Assembly (NCBI RefSeq): GCF_017948595.1 | Contig: NZ_JAGFBV010000005.1 | Span: 124,001-188,000, forward strand | Direction of reading: 5' to 3' | From: Flavobacterium geliluteum | Lineage (GTDB): Bacteria > Bacteroidota > Bacteroidia > Flavobacteriales > Flavobacteriaceae | DNA: 64,000 nucleotides | Shown here: positions 28,683 through 37,604 of the stretch, piece by piece | Layout: every line of letters starts with the position of its first letter | How positions within the stretch are numbered: the stretch's first letter is position 1 | Position numbers and translations under genes: made by a program | Notes under the pieces: generated by a model | Told to the model about the DNA's origin: nothing | Database searches by the model: none | What the model saw: only the letters and a program-made list of their open reading frames with translations

Positions 28683-29288
28683 ATGAAATATAAAATATCT
28701 CTTTTGCTGCTTTTTGTTTTTGCACTGAATTCATGTCAGAATGAAAATGCAAAACGTCTTGCCGAAAACGAAAAAGAAGCCAAAAAAAAGGAAGTCATTT
28801 TTAATAACATCAATAAAGGCTGGGTTTTTATTGACGAACCGATCAATGAAGTTTCGGAGCAAAAAGTAAAAACCTGGAATGAATGGCGTGAATTTTTAAA
28901 AGAACTTGATGATAAACCAAGAAAAACAATTGGTGCTTTTCAGAAAAAATCGACTGCGATTGCCAAAAAAGCAATTGCATTAAACGAGAATATTCCTCCC
29001 GAGTTTAATATTCCTCAGATAAAAAGCAGGATTTCGATTTTGATTACCAAAGTCAAAATGATGGATTTGTTTCTTCATTTAGACAGAATTCCAGACGAAA
29101 AAGTAACTTTTTTAATTGGTGAAATCAACAAAGAATTGGTTTCTTTAGAAAGACAAATGGACAAAATTGTCGAGAAAAGTAAAATTCCTAAAGAAGAAGG
29201 AGAAGCTGATTTCTTGAGAATGTTAGACACAACCCGCGCAATTCCGAATACACCTGCACCTTTAGATAAAAATTTACAAGTTGAGTAA
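28683..29288 (+). CDS. Lipoprotein of unknown function upstream of mfd
   Basis: 201 residues from ATG 28683. The signal peptide ends in FALNSC, so the Cys is lipidated. A lysine/glutamate-rich helical linker (AKRLAENEKEAKKKE) is followed by helices that look like a coiled-coil bundle. No named domain is recognised. An earlier ATG at 28671 exists but lies at the predicted transcription start. The last 8 bases overlap the TTG start of mfd, so the two are translationally coupled. Confidence 0.8.
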   Translation: MKYKISLLLLFVFALNSCQNENAKRLAENEKEAKKKEVIFNNINKGWVFIDEPINEVSEQKVKTWNEWREFLKELDDKPRKTIGAFQKKSTAIAKKAIALNENIPPEFNIPQIKSRISILITKVKMMDLFLHLDRIPDEKVTFLIGEINKELVSLERQMDKIVEKSKIPKEEGEADFLRMLDTTRAIPNTPAPLDKNLQVE

Positions 29289-32200
29289 AAACGCCTTATA
29301 TTCCATGTATGATAATTTGCCTAAAACACAGCAAATTGCCACACAATTACTAGAAGAAAGTTCTGTAAAAATGCATCTTAACGGTTTGTTGGGATCTGCA
29401 TTTTCATTTATAATTCGTGCGGTTTTTAAGAAAGCCGAATTGCCTTTTTTGGTCGTTTTAGACAATAAAGAAGAAGCTGCTTATTATTTGAACGATTTGG
29501 AACAAATGATAGGAGAACAGGATGTTTTGTTTTATCCGGGCTCGTTTCGTCGTCCTTACGAAATAGAAGAAACAGATAACGCTAATGTTTTGCTTCGTGC
29601 TGAGGTTTTAAATCGAATAAATTCGCGTAAAAAACCAGCGATTATTGTCACGTATCCCGAAGCCCTTTTTGAAAAAGTCGTTACCCGTCAGCAATTGGAC
29701 AAAAACACTTTAAAAGTGGCGCTGAATGACAAGATTTCGATCGATTTTATTAATGAAGTTTTGTTTGAATATGAATTTAAAAGAGTCGATTTTATTACAG
29801 AACCTGGCGAATTTTCGGTTCGTGGAGGAATTGTCGATGTTTTCTCTTTTTCGAATGATCATCCGTACCGAATTGAATTCTTCGGAAATGAAGTAGACAG
29901 TATCAGAAGTTTTGATGTTGAGACGCAATTGTCTGTCGAAACACATAAAAAAATTACGATTATCCCCAATGTCGAAAACAAAATATTTCAGGAAAACCGC
30001 GAAAGTTTCTTAGATTATATTTCTGAGAAAACAGTTATTTTTATTCAAAATACCGACGGTCTTTTTAGTCAGTTAGACAAACAATTTGCAAGAGCCGAAG
30101 AAGCTTTTGCGAAACTATCTGGAGAAATAAAACACGCGACACCAGAACAATTGTTTTTAAATCAAACGTCGTTTATCAAACGTGCTTTAGATTTTTCTAT
30201 TGTCGAACTGGCGTCTAAACCCATCTTTAGAATAACCAAAAAATTTGATTTTCACATTCAGCCCCAACCTTCGTTTAATAAACAATTTGATTTGTTACTG
30301 AATAATCTGAGCGAGAATCATTTTAACGGTTTTAAAAATTATTTATTTTGTTCGAATGAAGCACAGGCAAAGCGTTTTCATGATATTTTCGAGACTTTAG
30401 ACGAAGCCAATTCAGAGAACATCCGAAAACAATATCACACCGTTGTATTGCCTTTGTACCAAGGCTTTGTTGATGAAGAAAATCAAATTACGGCCTACAC
30501 CGATCATCAGATTTTTGAGCGGTACCATAAATTTAATATAAAGAACGGCTATTCAAAAAAGCACAATATCACGCTAAAAGAGCTTACTTCGCTTTCGGTT
30601 GGAGATTATGTAACACACATTGATCACGGAATCGGGAAGTTTGGCGGCTTGCAAAAAATTCAGGTAGAAGGCAAAACGCAGGAAGCCATCAAATTGGTGT
30701 ATGCCGATAATGATATTGTGTACGTAAGCATTCATTCGCTTCATAAAATTTCAAAATACAACGGAAAAGACGGAACGCCGCCTAAAATTTACAAATTAGG
30801 TTCGAATGCCTGGAAAATTTTAAAACAAAAAACCAAAGCGCGCGTCAAACACATTGCCTTCAATTTGATTCAGTTGTATGCAAAACGACGTTTAGAAAAA
30901 GGTTTCCAATTTGCGCCAGATAGTTATTTGCAAAACGAGCTAGAAAGTTCTTTTATTTACGAAGACACACCAGATCAGACCAAATCTACGCAAGAAGTAA
31001 AAGCCGACATGGAAAGCGATCGCCCAATGGATCGTTTGGTTTGTGGCGACGTAGGTTTCGGGAAAACAGAGGTTGCTATTCGTGCTGCTTTTAAAGCGGT
31101 TGACAATAGTAAACAAGTCGCTATTTTGGTTCCGACTACTATTTTGGCCTACCAACATTATAGAACTTTCACCGAAAGGTTAAAAGATATGCCGGTTTCG
31201 ATAGGTTATTTAAACCGATTTAGAACTGCCAAACAAAAAGCGCAAACCTTAAAAGATTTAGCCGAAGGAAAACTCGATATTGTCATCGGAACGCATCAAT
31301 TGGTCAACAAAAATGTCGTTTTTAAAGACCTTGGTTTGTTGATTGTGGATGAAGAACAAAAGTTTGGAGTTAACGTAAAAGACAAACTTAAAACCATTGC
31401 GGCAAATGTAGATACACTAACGTTGACGGCAACGCCAATCCCGAGAACGCTTCAGTTTTCTTTGATGGCAGCGCGCGATTTGTCTGTAATTACAACGCCT
31501 CCGCCCAATCGTTATCCTATCGAAACCAATGTGGTTAGTTTTAATGAAGAAGTAATTCGTGATGCGATTTCGTATGAAATTCAGCGTAACGGACAGGTTT
31601 TCTTTATCAATAACCGTATCGAAAACATAAAAGAAGTGGCAGGAATGATTCAGCGTTTGGTGCCCAATGCGAGAGTCGGAATTGGTCACGGACAAATGGA
31701 AGGCGCCAAACTCGAAGAATTGATGTTGGGCTTTATGAATGGTGATTTTGATGTTTTGGTAGCCACCACGATTATCGAAAGTGGTTTGGATGTACCCAAT
31801 GCCAACACGATTTTTATCAACAATGCCAACAATTTCGGATTGTCAGATTTGCATCAAATGCGCGGGCGAGTGGGTCGAAGCAATAAAAAAGCGTTCTGTT
31901 ATTTTATTTGCCCGCCGTATTCTTCCATGACGGAAGATGCCCGAAAACGAATTCAGGCTTTGGAACAATTTAGTGAATTGGGCAGTGGTTTCAACATTGC
32001 GATGAAGGATTTGGAAATTCGTGGAGCAGGAGATTTATTAGGCGGAGAACAAAGCGGATTTATTAACGAGATTGGCTTTGATACCTACCAAAAAATCATG
32101 AACGAAGCCATCGAAGAATTAAAAGAAAACGAATTTAAAGATTTATATCCCGAAGAAAATAATATTGAAACAAAGGAATACGTAAAAGATTTACAAATTG

Positions 32201-32646
32201 ATACCGATTTTGAGTTGTTGTTTTCTGATGAATACATCAATAATGTCACCGAACGTTTGAGTTTGTACAACGAGTTAGGTTCTGTAAAAAACGAAGCCGA
32301 ATTGGTGATTTTCCAAAACAAATTAATCGATCGTTTTGGGCCAATGCCTCCGCGCGCCAATGCGTTGATGAACAGCATTCGTATCAAATGGATTGCGACC
32401 AACATCGGAATTGAGAAACTGGTCATGAAAAAAGGTAAAATGATTGGCTATTTTGTATCCGATCAGCAATCTGATTATTACCAATCTTCGAAGTTTAGAA
32501 AGGTCTTGCAATTTGTACAAAAACAAAGCAGTCTTTGTACCATGAAAGAAAAACAAACACCAAATGGTTTGCGACTTTTATTGACGTTTGACAATGTAAA
32601 ATCGACCAAAAGAGCGTTAGAATTGATGGAGATGTTGGGGGAGTAA
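29281..32646 (+). CDS. mfd: Transcription-repair coupling factor Mfd
   Basis: DNA translocase that removes stalled RNA polymerase and recruits UvrA. The 1121-residue product has the UvrB-like N-terminal part, the RNA-polymerase-interacting domain (VGDYVTHIDHGIGKF), Walker A GDVGFGKT (589-596), Walker B DEEQ (from 690), helicase motifs SGLDVPNANTI and QMRGRVGRS, and the C-terminal TRCF domain. The start is TTG at 29281: it gives the family N terminus MSKNALY and overlaps the upstream stop. An ATG eight codons later is an alternative. Confidence 0.97.
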   Translation: MSKNALYSMYDNLPKTQQIATQLLEESSVKMHLNGLLGSAFSFIIRAVFKKAELPFLVVLDNKEEAAYYLNDLEQMIGEQDVLFYPGSFRRPYEIEETDNANVLLRAEVLNRINSRKKPAIIVTYPEALFEKVVTRQQLDKNTLKVALNDKISIDFINEVLFEYEFKRVDFITEPGEFSVRGGIVDVFSFSNDHPYRIEFFGNEVDSIRSFDVETQLSVETHKKITIIPNVENKIFQENRESFLDYISEKTVIFIQNTDGLFSQLDKQFARAEEAFAKLSGEIKHATPEQLFLNQTSFIKRALDFSIVELASKPIFRITKKFDFHIQPQPSFNKQFDLLLNNLSENHFNGFKNYLFCSNEAQAKRFHDIFETLDEANSENIRKQYHTVVLPLYQGFVDEENQITAYTDHQIFERYHKFNIKNGYSKKHNITLKELTSLSVGDYVTHIDHGIGKFGGLQKIQVEGKTQEAIKLVYADNDIVYVSIHSLHKISKYNGKDGTPPKIYKLGSNAWKILKQKTKARVKHIAFNLIQLYAKRRLEKGFQFAPDSYLQNELESSFIYEDTPDQTKSTQEVKADMESDRPMDRLVCGDVGFGKTEVAIRAAFKAVDNSKQVAILVPTTILAYQHYRTFTERLKDMPVSIGYLNRFRTAKQKAQTLKDLAEGKLDIVIGTHQLVNKNVVFKDLGLLIVDEEQKFGVNVKDKLKTIAANVDTLTLTATPIPRTLQFSLMAARDLSVITTPPPNRYPIETNVVSFNEEVIRDAISYEIQRNGQVFFINNRIENIKEVAGMIQRLVPNARVGIGHGQMEGAKLEELMLGFMNGDFDVLVATTIIESGLDVPNANTIFINNANNFGLSDLHQMRGRVGRSNKKAFCYFICPPYSSMTEDARKRIQALEQFSELGSGFNIAMKDLEIRGAGDLLGGEQSGFINEIGFDTYQKIMNEAIEELKENEFKDLYPEENNIETKEYVKDLQIDTDFELLFSDEYINNVTERLSLYNELGSVKNEAELVIFQNKLIDRFGPMPPRANALMNSIRIKWIATNIGIEKLVMKKGKMIGYFVSDQQSDYYQSSKFRKVLQFVQKQSSLCTMKEKQTPNGLRLLLTFDNVKSTKRALELMEMLGE

Positions 32647-32710
32647 ATTGTTTTTTTAGCAGCAGAACAATTGGGTTTCAAAAGGCGATCAGTCCTGATA
32701 TCTCTTTTAC

Positions 32711-32806
32711 CCGAGCGATAGCGAACAGGCGAAGCAAATCATCCCAAATACAAAACCAATTTGCGAATAAGCGAATTGCCCAAATCCGTTGTAATAGCTG
32801 TTAGCT
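32711..32806 (+). repeat. attC-like palindromic site, right half only
   Basis: It ends in CCCAAATCCGTTGTAATAGC followed by TGTTAGC, the same right arm as in the sites at 34.2-34.4 and 36.8-36.9 kb. The inner segment CGAGCGATAGCGAACAGGCG is also shared with the 34.2 kb site. The left TAAC half is missing, so this marks the mfd-side border of the block. Confidence 0.55.
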
Positions 32807-32815
32807 GATAACTTT

Positions 32816-33433
32816 TTATTCATTCTTTTGTTCAATATGTAGATATGTCCAATCAAAATAATCCTTCCCTAAGTCGTTTGTCCAACCTTCTGATTTGTAA
32901 TATTTATAAATAAAGTCATGGTCAATTAAACTACTATCTTTCCCAAGTTTTGTGTTTTTAAGAGTTAAAATACTTGAATTTAGAACCCCGAAATTATCTG
33001 CCACGTAGATTCTGTCAATTGGTGGAGAGTCGTCTCCGTGAAATTTGAAGTTAAAATATCTTTCATAAAACGATAACTCTAATTGTCCATTTTTGAATTT
33101 TGCAAGTCTGGCTTCTCCGCTTGTCGATTGGTAATACCCCAATAAAATTTCAGTGTCCAGTGATTTAGAAATACGTCTTAAAATTTCATCATAAAAATAC
33201 AAGTTACCTCCAAAATCAAATTCAATTTCTATCCAATCTTTGCTTTGGTTTTTAGTCAGTATAATTGTTGAGTTTTTTTCAATAGACGAGTTCTCATCGT
33301 GTTGTAAATTATAAAACCATTCTTTCCTTTTATCAAACAATAATTCTCTCCCGATTGAAAGATGTTTTTTTAATTCTGTTAGAACAGTTTCAATGTTTTT
33401 ACATTTGATATTTGTCTGTGAAAATGTTCCCAT
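32816..33433 (-). CDS. Cassette-like gene 1, unknown function
   Basis: 205 residues, no signal peptide and no recognised family. Features visible are an N-terminal TNIKCKNIETVLTELKKHL, a beta-rich middle (WIEIEFDFGGNLYFYDEILRRIS) and the C-terminal end WTYLHIEQKNE. Acidic and aromatic-rich small proteins of this kind are often immunity proteins, but nothing here proves that. It is the first of six leftward genes, each alone between palindromic sites. Its start is 24 bp from the TAAC end of the next site. Confidence 0.7.
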   Translation of the reverse strand: MGTFSQTNIKCKNIETVLTELKKHLSIGRELLFDKRKEWFYNLQHDENSSIEKNSTIILTKNQSKDWIEIEFDFGGNLYFYDEILRRISKSLDTEILLGYYQSTSGEARLAKFKNGQLELSFYERYFNFKFHGDDSPPIDRIYVADNFGVLNSSILTLKNTKLGKDSSLIDHDFIYKYYKSEGWTNDLGKDYFDWTYLHIEQKNE

Positions 33434-33456
33434 TACAGTTTATTTTTAAGTTATCA

Positions 33457-33588
33457 GCTAACGTTCCCGCGCTACAAGCAGGCTGGGATTAAAAATACGT
33501 AATCTTTCGGTTAAAACTAATTTGTCAGATATAAAACCAATTTCAAATTAATCCTAATACCCAAATTGCTTGTAGCGTGTCTTGGCAC
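33457..33588 (+). repeat. attC-like palindromic site B
   Basis: The left end is GCTAAC (33457-33462), then a 7-nt spacer GTTCCCG. Arm CGCTACAAGCA (33470-33480) is fully complementary to TGCTTGTAGCG (33567-33577). The right end TGTCTTGGCAC lacks the GTTA seen in other sites, so the site may be decayed. Confidence 0.6.
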
Positions 33589-33598
33589 TAGTTTTTAT

Positions 33599-34162
33599 TT
33601 ATTCTGCGTCATAATATTGTCCAAACCATTTGTCAAACGCTTCTTTGTGTTTTTCTTGTGCAGAACTAATGACAGCAGAAGGTTCTTGAATTTGGTCTAA
33701 CCCATAATCTCCTTTTAACCACTTTAAGAATTCATCCAAATCTTCGCTTTCTTCATAATCATCTTCGTCTTTATAAAAATAGATTTCTTCAAAATCAACT
33801 GAAATCTCTGTGTCAAATGTTATTAAATGCAGAAGTTGCAAAATATTTTCGGCTACAATATGTACACCGCCTTCGTCACCAAATACAACAATTGGCATTT
33901 CGTTCATTGGTTTAGTCGTTTCGTCATTCCAGATTGCATAAAAAGAACCCGAACCATTTGCTTGCGCAAAAGGAAATAATTTGTCTATAAATAGTGATTC
34001 TTTGCTCCAACTTTTAAGTCCTGTTTTGTCGTCAATTAATACTCCAAAACCTTGTGAGTAATTTTCAAAAGAAGAGATATTTGTTTGAAAGTAAATTAGT
34101 TTCTCTAATTCGGTTGGAATTGCGGTAAACCCCCAATTTTCTTTAAATTCGTTAATGTCCAT
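33599..34162 (-). CDS. Cassette-like gene 2, SMI1/KNR4-like protein
   Basis: 187 residues. The pattern WGFTAIPTELEKLIYFQTN, then FPFAQANGSGSFYAIW, then MPIVVFGDEGGVHIVAENILQLLHLI resembles the SMI1/KNR4 (SUKH) superfamily. Many of its bacterial members are immunity proteins against polymorphic or contact-dependent toxins. An acidic stretch (DEDDYEESEDLDEF) follows. No toxin gene is adjacent, so if it is an immunity gene it is an orphan, as is common in cassette arrays. Confidence 0.65.
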   Translation of the reverse strand: MDINEFKENWGFTAIPTELEKLIYFQTNISSFENYSQGFGVLIDDKTGLKSWSKESLFIDKLFPFAQANGSGSFYAIWNDETTKPMNEMPIVVFGDEGGVHIVAENILQLLHLITFDTEISVDFEEIYFYKDEDDYEESEDLDEFLKWLKGDYGLDQIQEPSAVISSAQEKHKEAFDKWFGQYYDAE

Positions 34163-34203
34163 ATCTTGTTGTTTTAGTTCTGTGGTCGTTCTGTAAAATT
34201 ACT

Positions 34204-34361
34204 GCTAACGTCCCGCCGCTACTGCAGCGGGTTTGGTACTAAATTAAGTCTTATTTTCAGATTTGCCACTCGAGCGATAGCGAACAGACGAAGCAAATTA
34301 TTACAAATACAAAAACATTTCCAAATTAAGTCTATTGCCCAAATCCGTTGGAGCTGTTACC
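34204..34361 (+). repeat. attC-like palindromic site C
   Basis: The left end is GCTAAC (34204-34209), then GTCCCGCCGCTACTGCAG. Arm CGGGTTTGG (34228-34236) pairs with CCAAATCCG near 34339-34347, and the right end is GAGCTGTTACC. The inner region contains CGAGCGATAGCGAACAGACG as in site A. Confidence 0.65.
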
Positions 34362-34375
34362 AGTAGTTTTTTTAG

Positions 34376-34972
34376 TTACCAAAATTTCCACCACTTTTTT
34401 GTGAGTTTAGTTTCAATTTGGTTTTCGTGTCCAAAAAAATATCCGTTAATAAATGTACTGTATTCACTAAGATTATAATTAGGATGTCTTTTCAAATTAT
34501 TAAGTTCATTTAAAATTGTTTTGTATTTTTCATTTAGTTCTGGTTTTTCATTTAATTGAAGTTTGACAAAACTAATAACATTATCTATCGGTTGATTTAA
34601 ATACATCATTTCGCTGTCCAACATTGTTCCGACGTCCATATTTTTCGAATTGAATTTGGCGTCATAAATTAAAAAAACATCTTCTAATTCTCCAATTTTA
34701 AACAAATAGAAACATAATTGATATAAATTATCGTGACGACGAGTGGATAATTCACATTTTAATTCTTCATCAAAAATTTTTCTAATCAATTCCACGTCTA
34801 TTGATGAGAAATCATTTAGCAATTCTTCTACTATTTCTGTTCTAAATGTTAGATTGTTATCAGCAACTTGACTATCTATATTTTCAGAATAAGCAAACAT
34901 TGAAACTAATTCAGTTACAACTATTTTGCTTTCACTTTTTCTGAATTTTTCTATTAATTCTTTGGCTTTCAT
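34376..34972 (-). CDS. Cassette-like gene 3, unknown helical protein
   Basis: 198 residues from ATG 34972 (MKAKELIEKFRKSESK). An upstream ATG at 35023 would translate palindromic sequence and is disfavoured. The protein is largely alpha-helical with HEAT-like alternation (IDVELIRKIFDEELKCEL, YQLCFYLFKIGELEDVFLIYDAKF), and ends in TKKWWKFW. No family is recognised. It is the third unit of the array. Confidence 0.68.
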   Translation of the reverse strand: MKAKELIEKFRKSESKIVVTELVSMFAYSENIDSQVADNNLTFRTEIVEELLNDFSSIDVELIRKIFDEELKCELSTRRHDNLYQLCFYLFKIGELEDVFLIYDAKFNSKNMDVGTMLDSEMMYLNQPIDNVISFVKLQLNEKPELNEKYKTILNELNNLKRHPNYNLSEYSTFINGYFFGHENQIETKLTKKWWKFW

Positions 34973-35078
34973 AAAATTACTGGTAGCGTGTGTGCTTGTT
35001 GCACAACTGTTCAAATATAACAAAAAGCAAACATTGACAAGAGTACTTTTTTGTAAATTAAAGCATGCAAGGAAGAAA

Positions 35079-35281
35079 AGATTTTCCCCCTGCTAGCGCG
35101 AGCGTCCCGCTCGTGAAAGTTCTCAATATCAATTAATATCAATTTATAAAACAGTTTGGTTATTGTCTCTATAATTTCTTACCGTACTATATTTCTAGTC
35201 TAGACGATTAGTAATGCCTTTGAGTTGCTATTTTTATACTTTGTGTTCACGAGCGGGACGCTCGCGCCAGCTGGGAAAACC
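35079..35281. mobile_element. MITE-like inverted-repeat element
   Basis: Two perfectly complementary 22-nt arms, 35096-35117 and 35245-35266, each carry an inner hairpin GAGCG-TCC-CGCTC. Pairing continues imperfectly outward to TTTTCCC / GGGAAAA. About 130 bp lie between the arms and contain no gene. The size and structure suggest a non-autonomous transposon or REP-like pair inserted in the spacer upstream of cassette gene 3. Confidence 0.55.
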
Positions 35282-35390
35282 AAGCAGAAACTACTTCAAA
35301 AAAAAAGAGGCACTATAGCCTCTTGAAATTCTTATAACTCATTTATCGAAAAACCCATAGTTGCGCAATGGTAGCGGTTCCGTTCAACAC

Positions 35391-35441
35391 GGGTTTCATT
35401 GTTGGCTCTACGAGCCCAACGAAACCCTAGCTGTTAGTGGC
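35391..35441 (+). repeat. attC-like right half (site D) with strong hairpin
   Basis: GGGTTTCATTGTTGGCTC (35391-35408) pairs with GAGCCCAACGAAACCC (35412-35427) and is followed by GCTGTTAGTGG, the usual right-hand GTTA end. A candidate left end TTATAAC lies near 35332, but pairing there is weak. Confidence 0.5.
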
Positions 35442-35447
35442 TGGCTC

Positions 35448-36734
35448 TTATTTAGTTTCTAGATTAAAATAGGTTGACATTTCAAGATTTTTATTTTCTC
35501 CAAAATAAACTTTACCATCTTTAGCAACTAAAAGAGGCTCATCAATTAAAAATCTCAACTTATTTTCTTCAATATATACTAATTTGGTGTCTTCTAATTC
35601 TTTAAGAAATTTAGGTAAGTTTATATTTTTTAGTTCAATGAATTTTTTAAACATTTTGTCATTAATAATATCTATTTCGTTCTGCTTAAGTAAAACATTA
35701 ATTATACTACATTTAATATCATCTATCTCTACTGGTTGCCAAGGAATTGCGGTCAAAGGAGTCAATAGTTCTGCTTTTGATAATGGATGATACCAATAAT
35801 CCCAACCTAAACAATCTTCACTAATTTTTTGTTCTTTACCATATAGAAATGAATGGATTAGCTCACTGTCAAAATTATCTCCAAAAATTTTAGAACTTAT
35901 GCTAAATTTATATGAAAGTCTTGTCCAAATCATTTCTAAAAGATGAAGCATTGGTTTTCCGTTTGATGAAAATAAAACAGGAAAATAGTATTCGTCATTT
36001 GTTAATGGCATTCCCATTGGCATTCCATTATTTTTTATTATTGTGCTATTACCACAAATATATAAATTTGGAAAACTTTCTGGAAAATAACCTTTGACTT
36101 TTCCTTTTTGAGTTAAATTTTCTAATATTTCTACGAAACCTTTACGTAGTCCATATTCGGTTTTATATCCATTAAATCCAATTACAATTCTTATTGGGTT
36201 AACAGTCTCCGAAATTAAATAATTAAATATTGTGTTTTGCCTTTCAGTAAATCTTTTTTTTATTTCTGGAGTAGGAATATCTTTAGAATGTAAACATTTA
36301 TATGCATCTCTAAATATCGTTTTTTCATATACGTTTAATTGCCTTTGTTCTGTAAGTTTTATAACAGAAAACAAGTTATTATGTGCTTCTTCAATATCTT
36401 TTCGGAAAAGATTTTTTTTTACTTGAAAAACTGCAATTACGTCATTAATGTGATATTTAAAACTGTTTGTAAAAGAAATATTTATTCCTTCACCAATAAC
36501 TAACATACAATCTATTTCATCGCTTAATTCTTTATCATTATTGTAGATAAAACTATTATTTACAATTTTTAAGTTTAATCCTTTAAAAATTGCCTTGTCT
36601 AATATATTTGCCGTTAAACCCTCAAATATGTTACCAATCGTTGGTGTATGGGTTATATCTTTTTCTTCTTGGTCAATTTTTGATAAAGCATTTTTCTTAA
36701 ATTCTTCTAAAAAATCTGAAATTGTTGAAATCAT
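35448..36734 (-). CDS. Cassette-like gene 4, DUF6602-like protein with PD-(D/E)XK-type core
   Basis: 428 residues from ATG 36734. A GTG at 36776 would extend it into the palindromic site and is less likely. The N-terminal helix MISTISDFLEEFKKN precedes TIGNIFEGLTANILDKAIF, then ELSDEIDCMLVIGEG, then INDVIAVFQVKKNLFRKDIEEAHNNL. This order (acidic helix, xxDxxL strand, QVK strand) resembles the DUF6602 group and the restriction-endonuclease fold, with Gln replacing the usual Glu. A C-terminal winged-helix-like part follows (FIELKNINLPKFLKELE). Function is unproven; defence-type nuclease is a reasonable guess. Confidence 0.65.
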   Translation of the reverse strand: MISTISDFLEEFKKNALSKIDQEEKDITHTPTIGNIFEGLTANILDKAIFKGLNLKIVNNSFIYNNDKELSDEIDCMLVIGEGINISFTNSFKYHINDVIAVFQVKKNLFRKDIEEAHNNLFSVIKLTEQRQLNVYEKTIFRDAYKCLHSKDIPTPEIKKRFTERQNTIFNYLISETVNPIRIVIGFNGYKTEYGLRKGFVEILENLTQKGKVKGYFPESFPNLYICGNSTIIKNNGMPMGMPLTNDEYYFPVLFSSNGKPMLHLLEMIWTRLSYKFSISSKIFGDNFDSELIHSFLYGKEQKISEDCLGWDYWYHPLSKAELLTPLTAIPWQPVEIDDIKCSIINVLLKQNEIDIINDKMFKKFIELKNINLPKFLKELEDTKLVYIEENKLRFLIDEPLLVAKDGKVYFGENKNLEMSTYFNLETK

Positions 36735-36774
36735 ATTTTGTAAGACTATTTTCTTCGGTTTTTTGGAGCTTGCC

Positions 36775-36906
36775 ACTAACGTCTTGGTACTACAGCGGGT
36801 TTGGGACTAAATTAATCCCTATTTTTGGTTTTACCAAATCATCCCAAATACAAAATCAACTTCCCATTAAGCCAATTGCCCAAATCCGTTGTAGTAGCTG
36901 TTATGC
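36775..36906 (+). repeat. attC-like palindromic site E (best preserved of the array)
   Basis: Left end ACTAAC (36775-36780), 7-nt spacer GTCTTGG, arm TACTACAGCGGGTTTGGG (36788-36805), opposite arm CCCAAATCCGTTGTAGTA (36879-36896), 3-nt spacer GCT, right end GTTATGC (36900-36906). The arms pair with two mismatches or bulges. About 75 bp lie between the arms. Confidence 0.7.
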
Positions 36907-36923
36907 GTTCGTTTTTTTATTAT

Positions 36924-37412
36924 TTATGCAATGAAGATTGGATATTTAAAATCATAAAAATCCTCCAACTCTTTAAATTTCCAACCACCATCTTTAAAGC
37001 CAAAATACCATTCATTGGTTTGAATTAAATTTTCTTTATTTTCAGAGTAGGATTCATCAATTTTTTTCCCAAAATACGAATTTCGATTTATCCAAAAAGG
37101 AATGAAATCACTATAAAAACCTTCGCAATGAAATTGAGCTTTTTCAAAATCAATGTTTCTAAGAATATTTTCAATTTTTAGTATAAACTTATTTATTTCA
37201 TCTAACTCTAAACCGAATTCTTTATATGTTGCTGCAAAACTTAAAATCATGTTACCGTAATAATATGGTATTTCATAATCACCAATACTGAACATATTTG
37301 AATTGATAAATGGATATGATTCATCTTTTCCAAGCTTCTTTATATAATCAATTGAGTTTTCATAATCTTGATTGATTATTATATAACCATGTACTAATTC
37401 ATTTCCACTCAT
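36924..37412 (-). CDS. Cassette-like gene 5, unknown function
   Basis: 162 residues with no signal peptide. A helical core (YYGNMILSFAATYKEFGLELDEINKFILKIENIL) and an aromatic-rich C terminus (EWYFGFKDGGWKFKELEDFYDF) are visible. No family is recognised. The composition is acidic and aromatic as in many immunity proteins. It stands alone between sites E and F, with its stop 17 bp from site E. Confidence 0.7.
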   Translation of the reverse strand: MSGNELVHGYIIINQDYENSIDYIKKLGKDESYPFINSNMFSIGDYEIPYYYGNMILSFAATYKEFGLELDEINKFILKIENILRNIDFEKAQFHCEGFYSDFIPFWINRNSYFGKKIDESYSENKENLIQTNEWYFGFKDGGWKFKELEDFYDFKYPIFIA

Positions 37413-37464
37413 ATATTTTAATGTTTTTAGATATTGGTTTTCTACATCGTTTAGCTAAAATGAC

Positions 37465-37595
37465 GCATAACGTTTCGCGAGCAGGCCTTCGTTGCGGCGA
37501 AGCGAACTGCGAAGTCTCCGCTAAGATAATGTTTTTCGTGGAAAACAAACCTCCGGCAACTGAAAACCAGCAATGAGGCTTGCTCGCTGTTATGC
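37465..37595 (+). repeat. attC-like palindromic site F
   Basis: Left end GCATAAC (37465-37471), 6-nt spacer GTTTCG, arm CGAGCAGGCC, opposite arm GGCTTGCTCG (37577-37586), 2-nt spacer CT, right end GTTATGC (37589-37595). The left and right 7-mers are exact reverse complements. Confidence 0.7.
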
Positions 37596-37604
37596 ACCGT
37601 TTTT

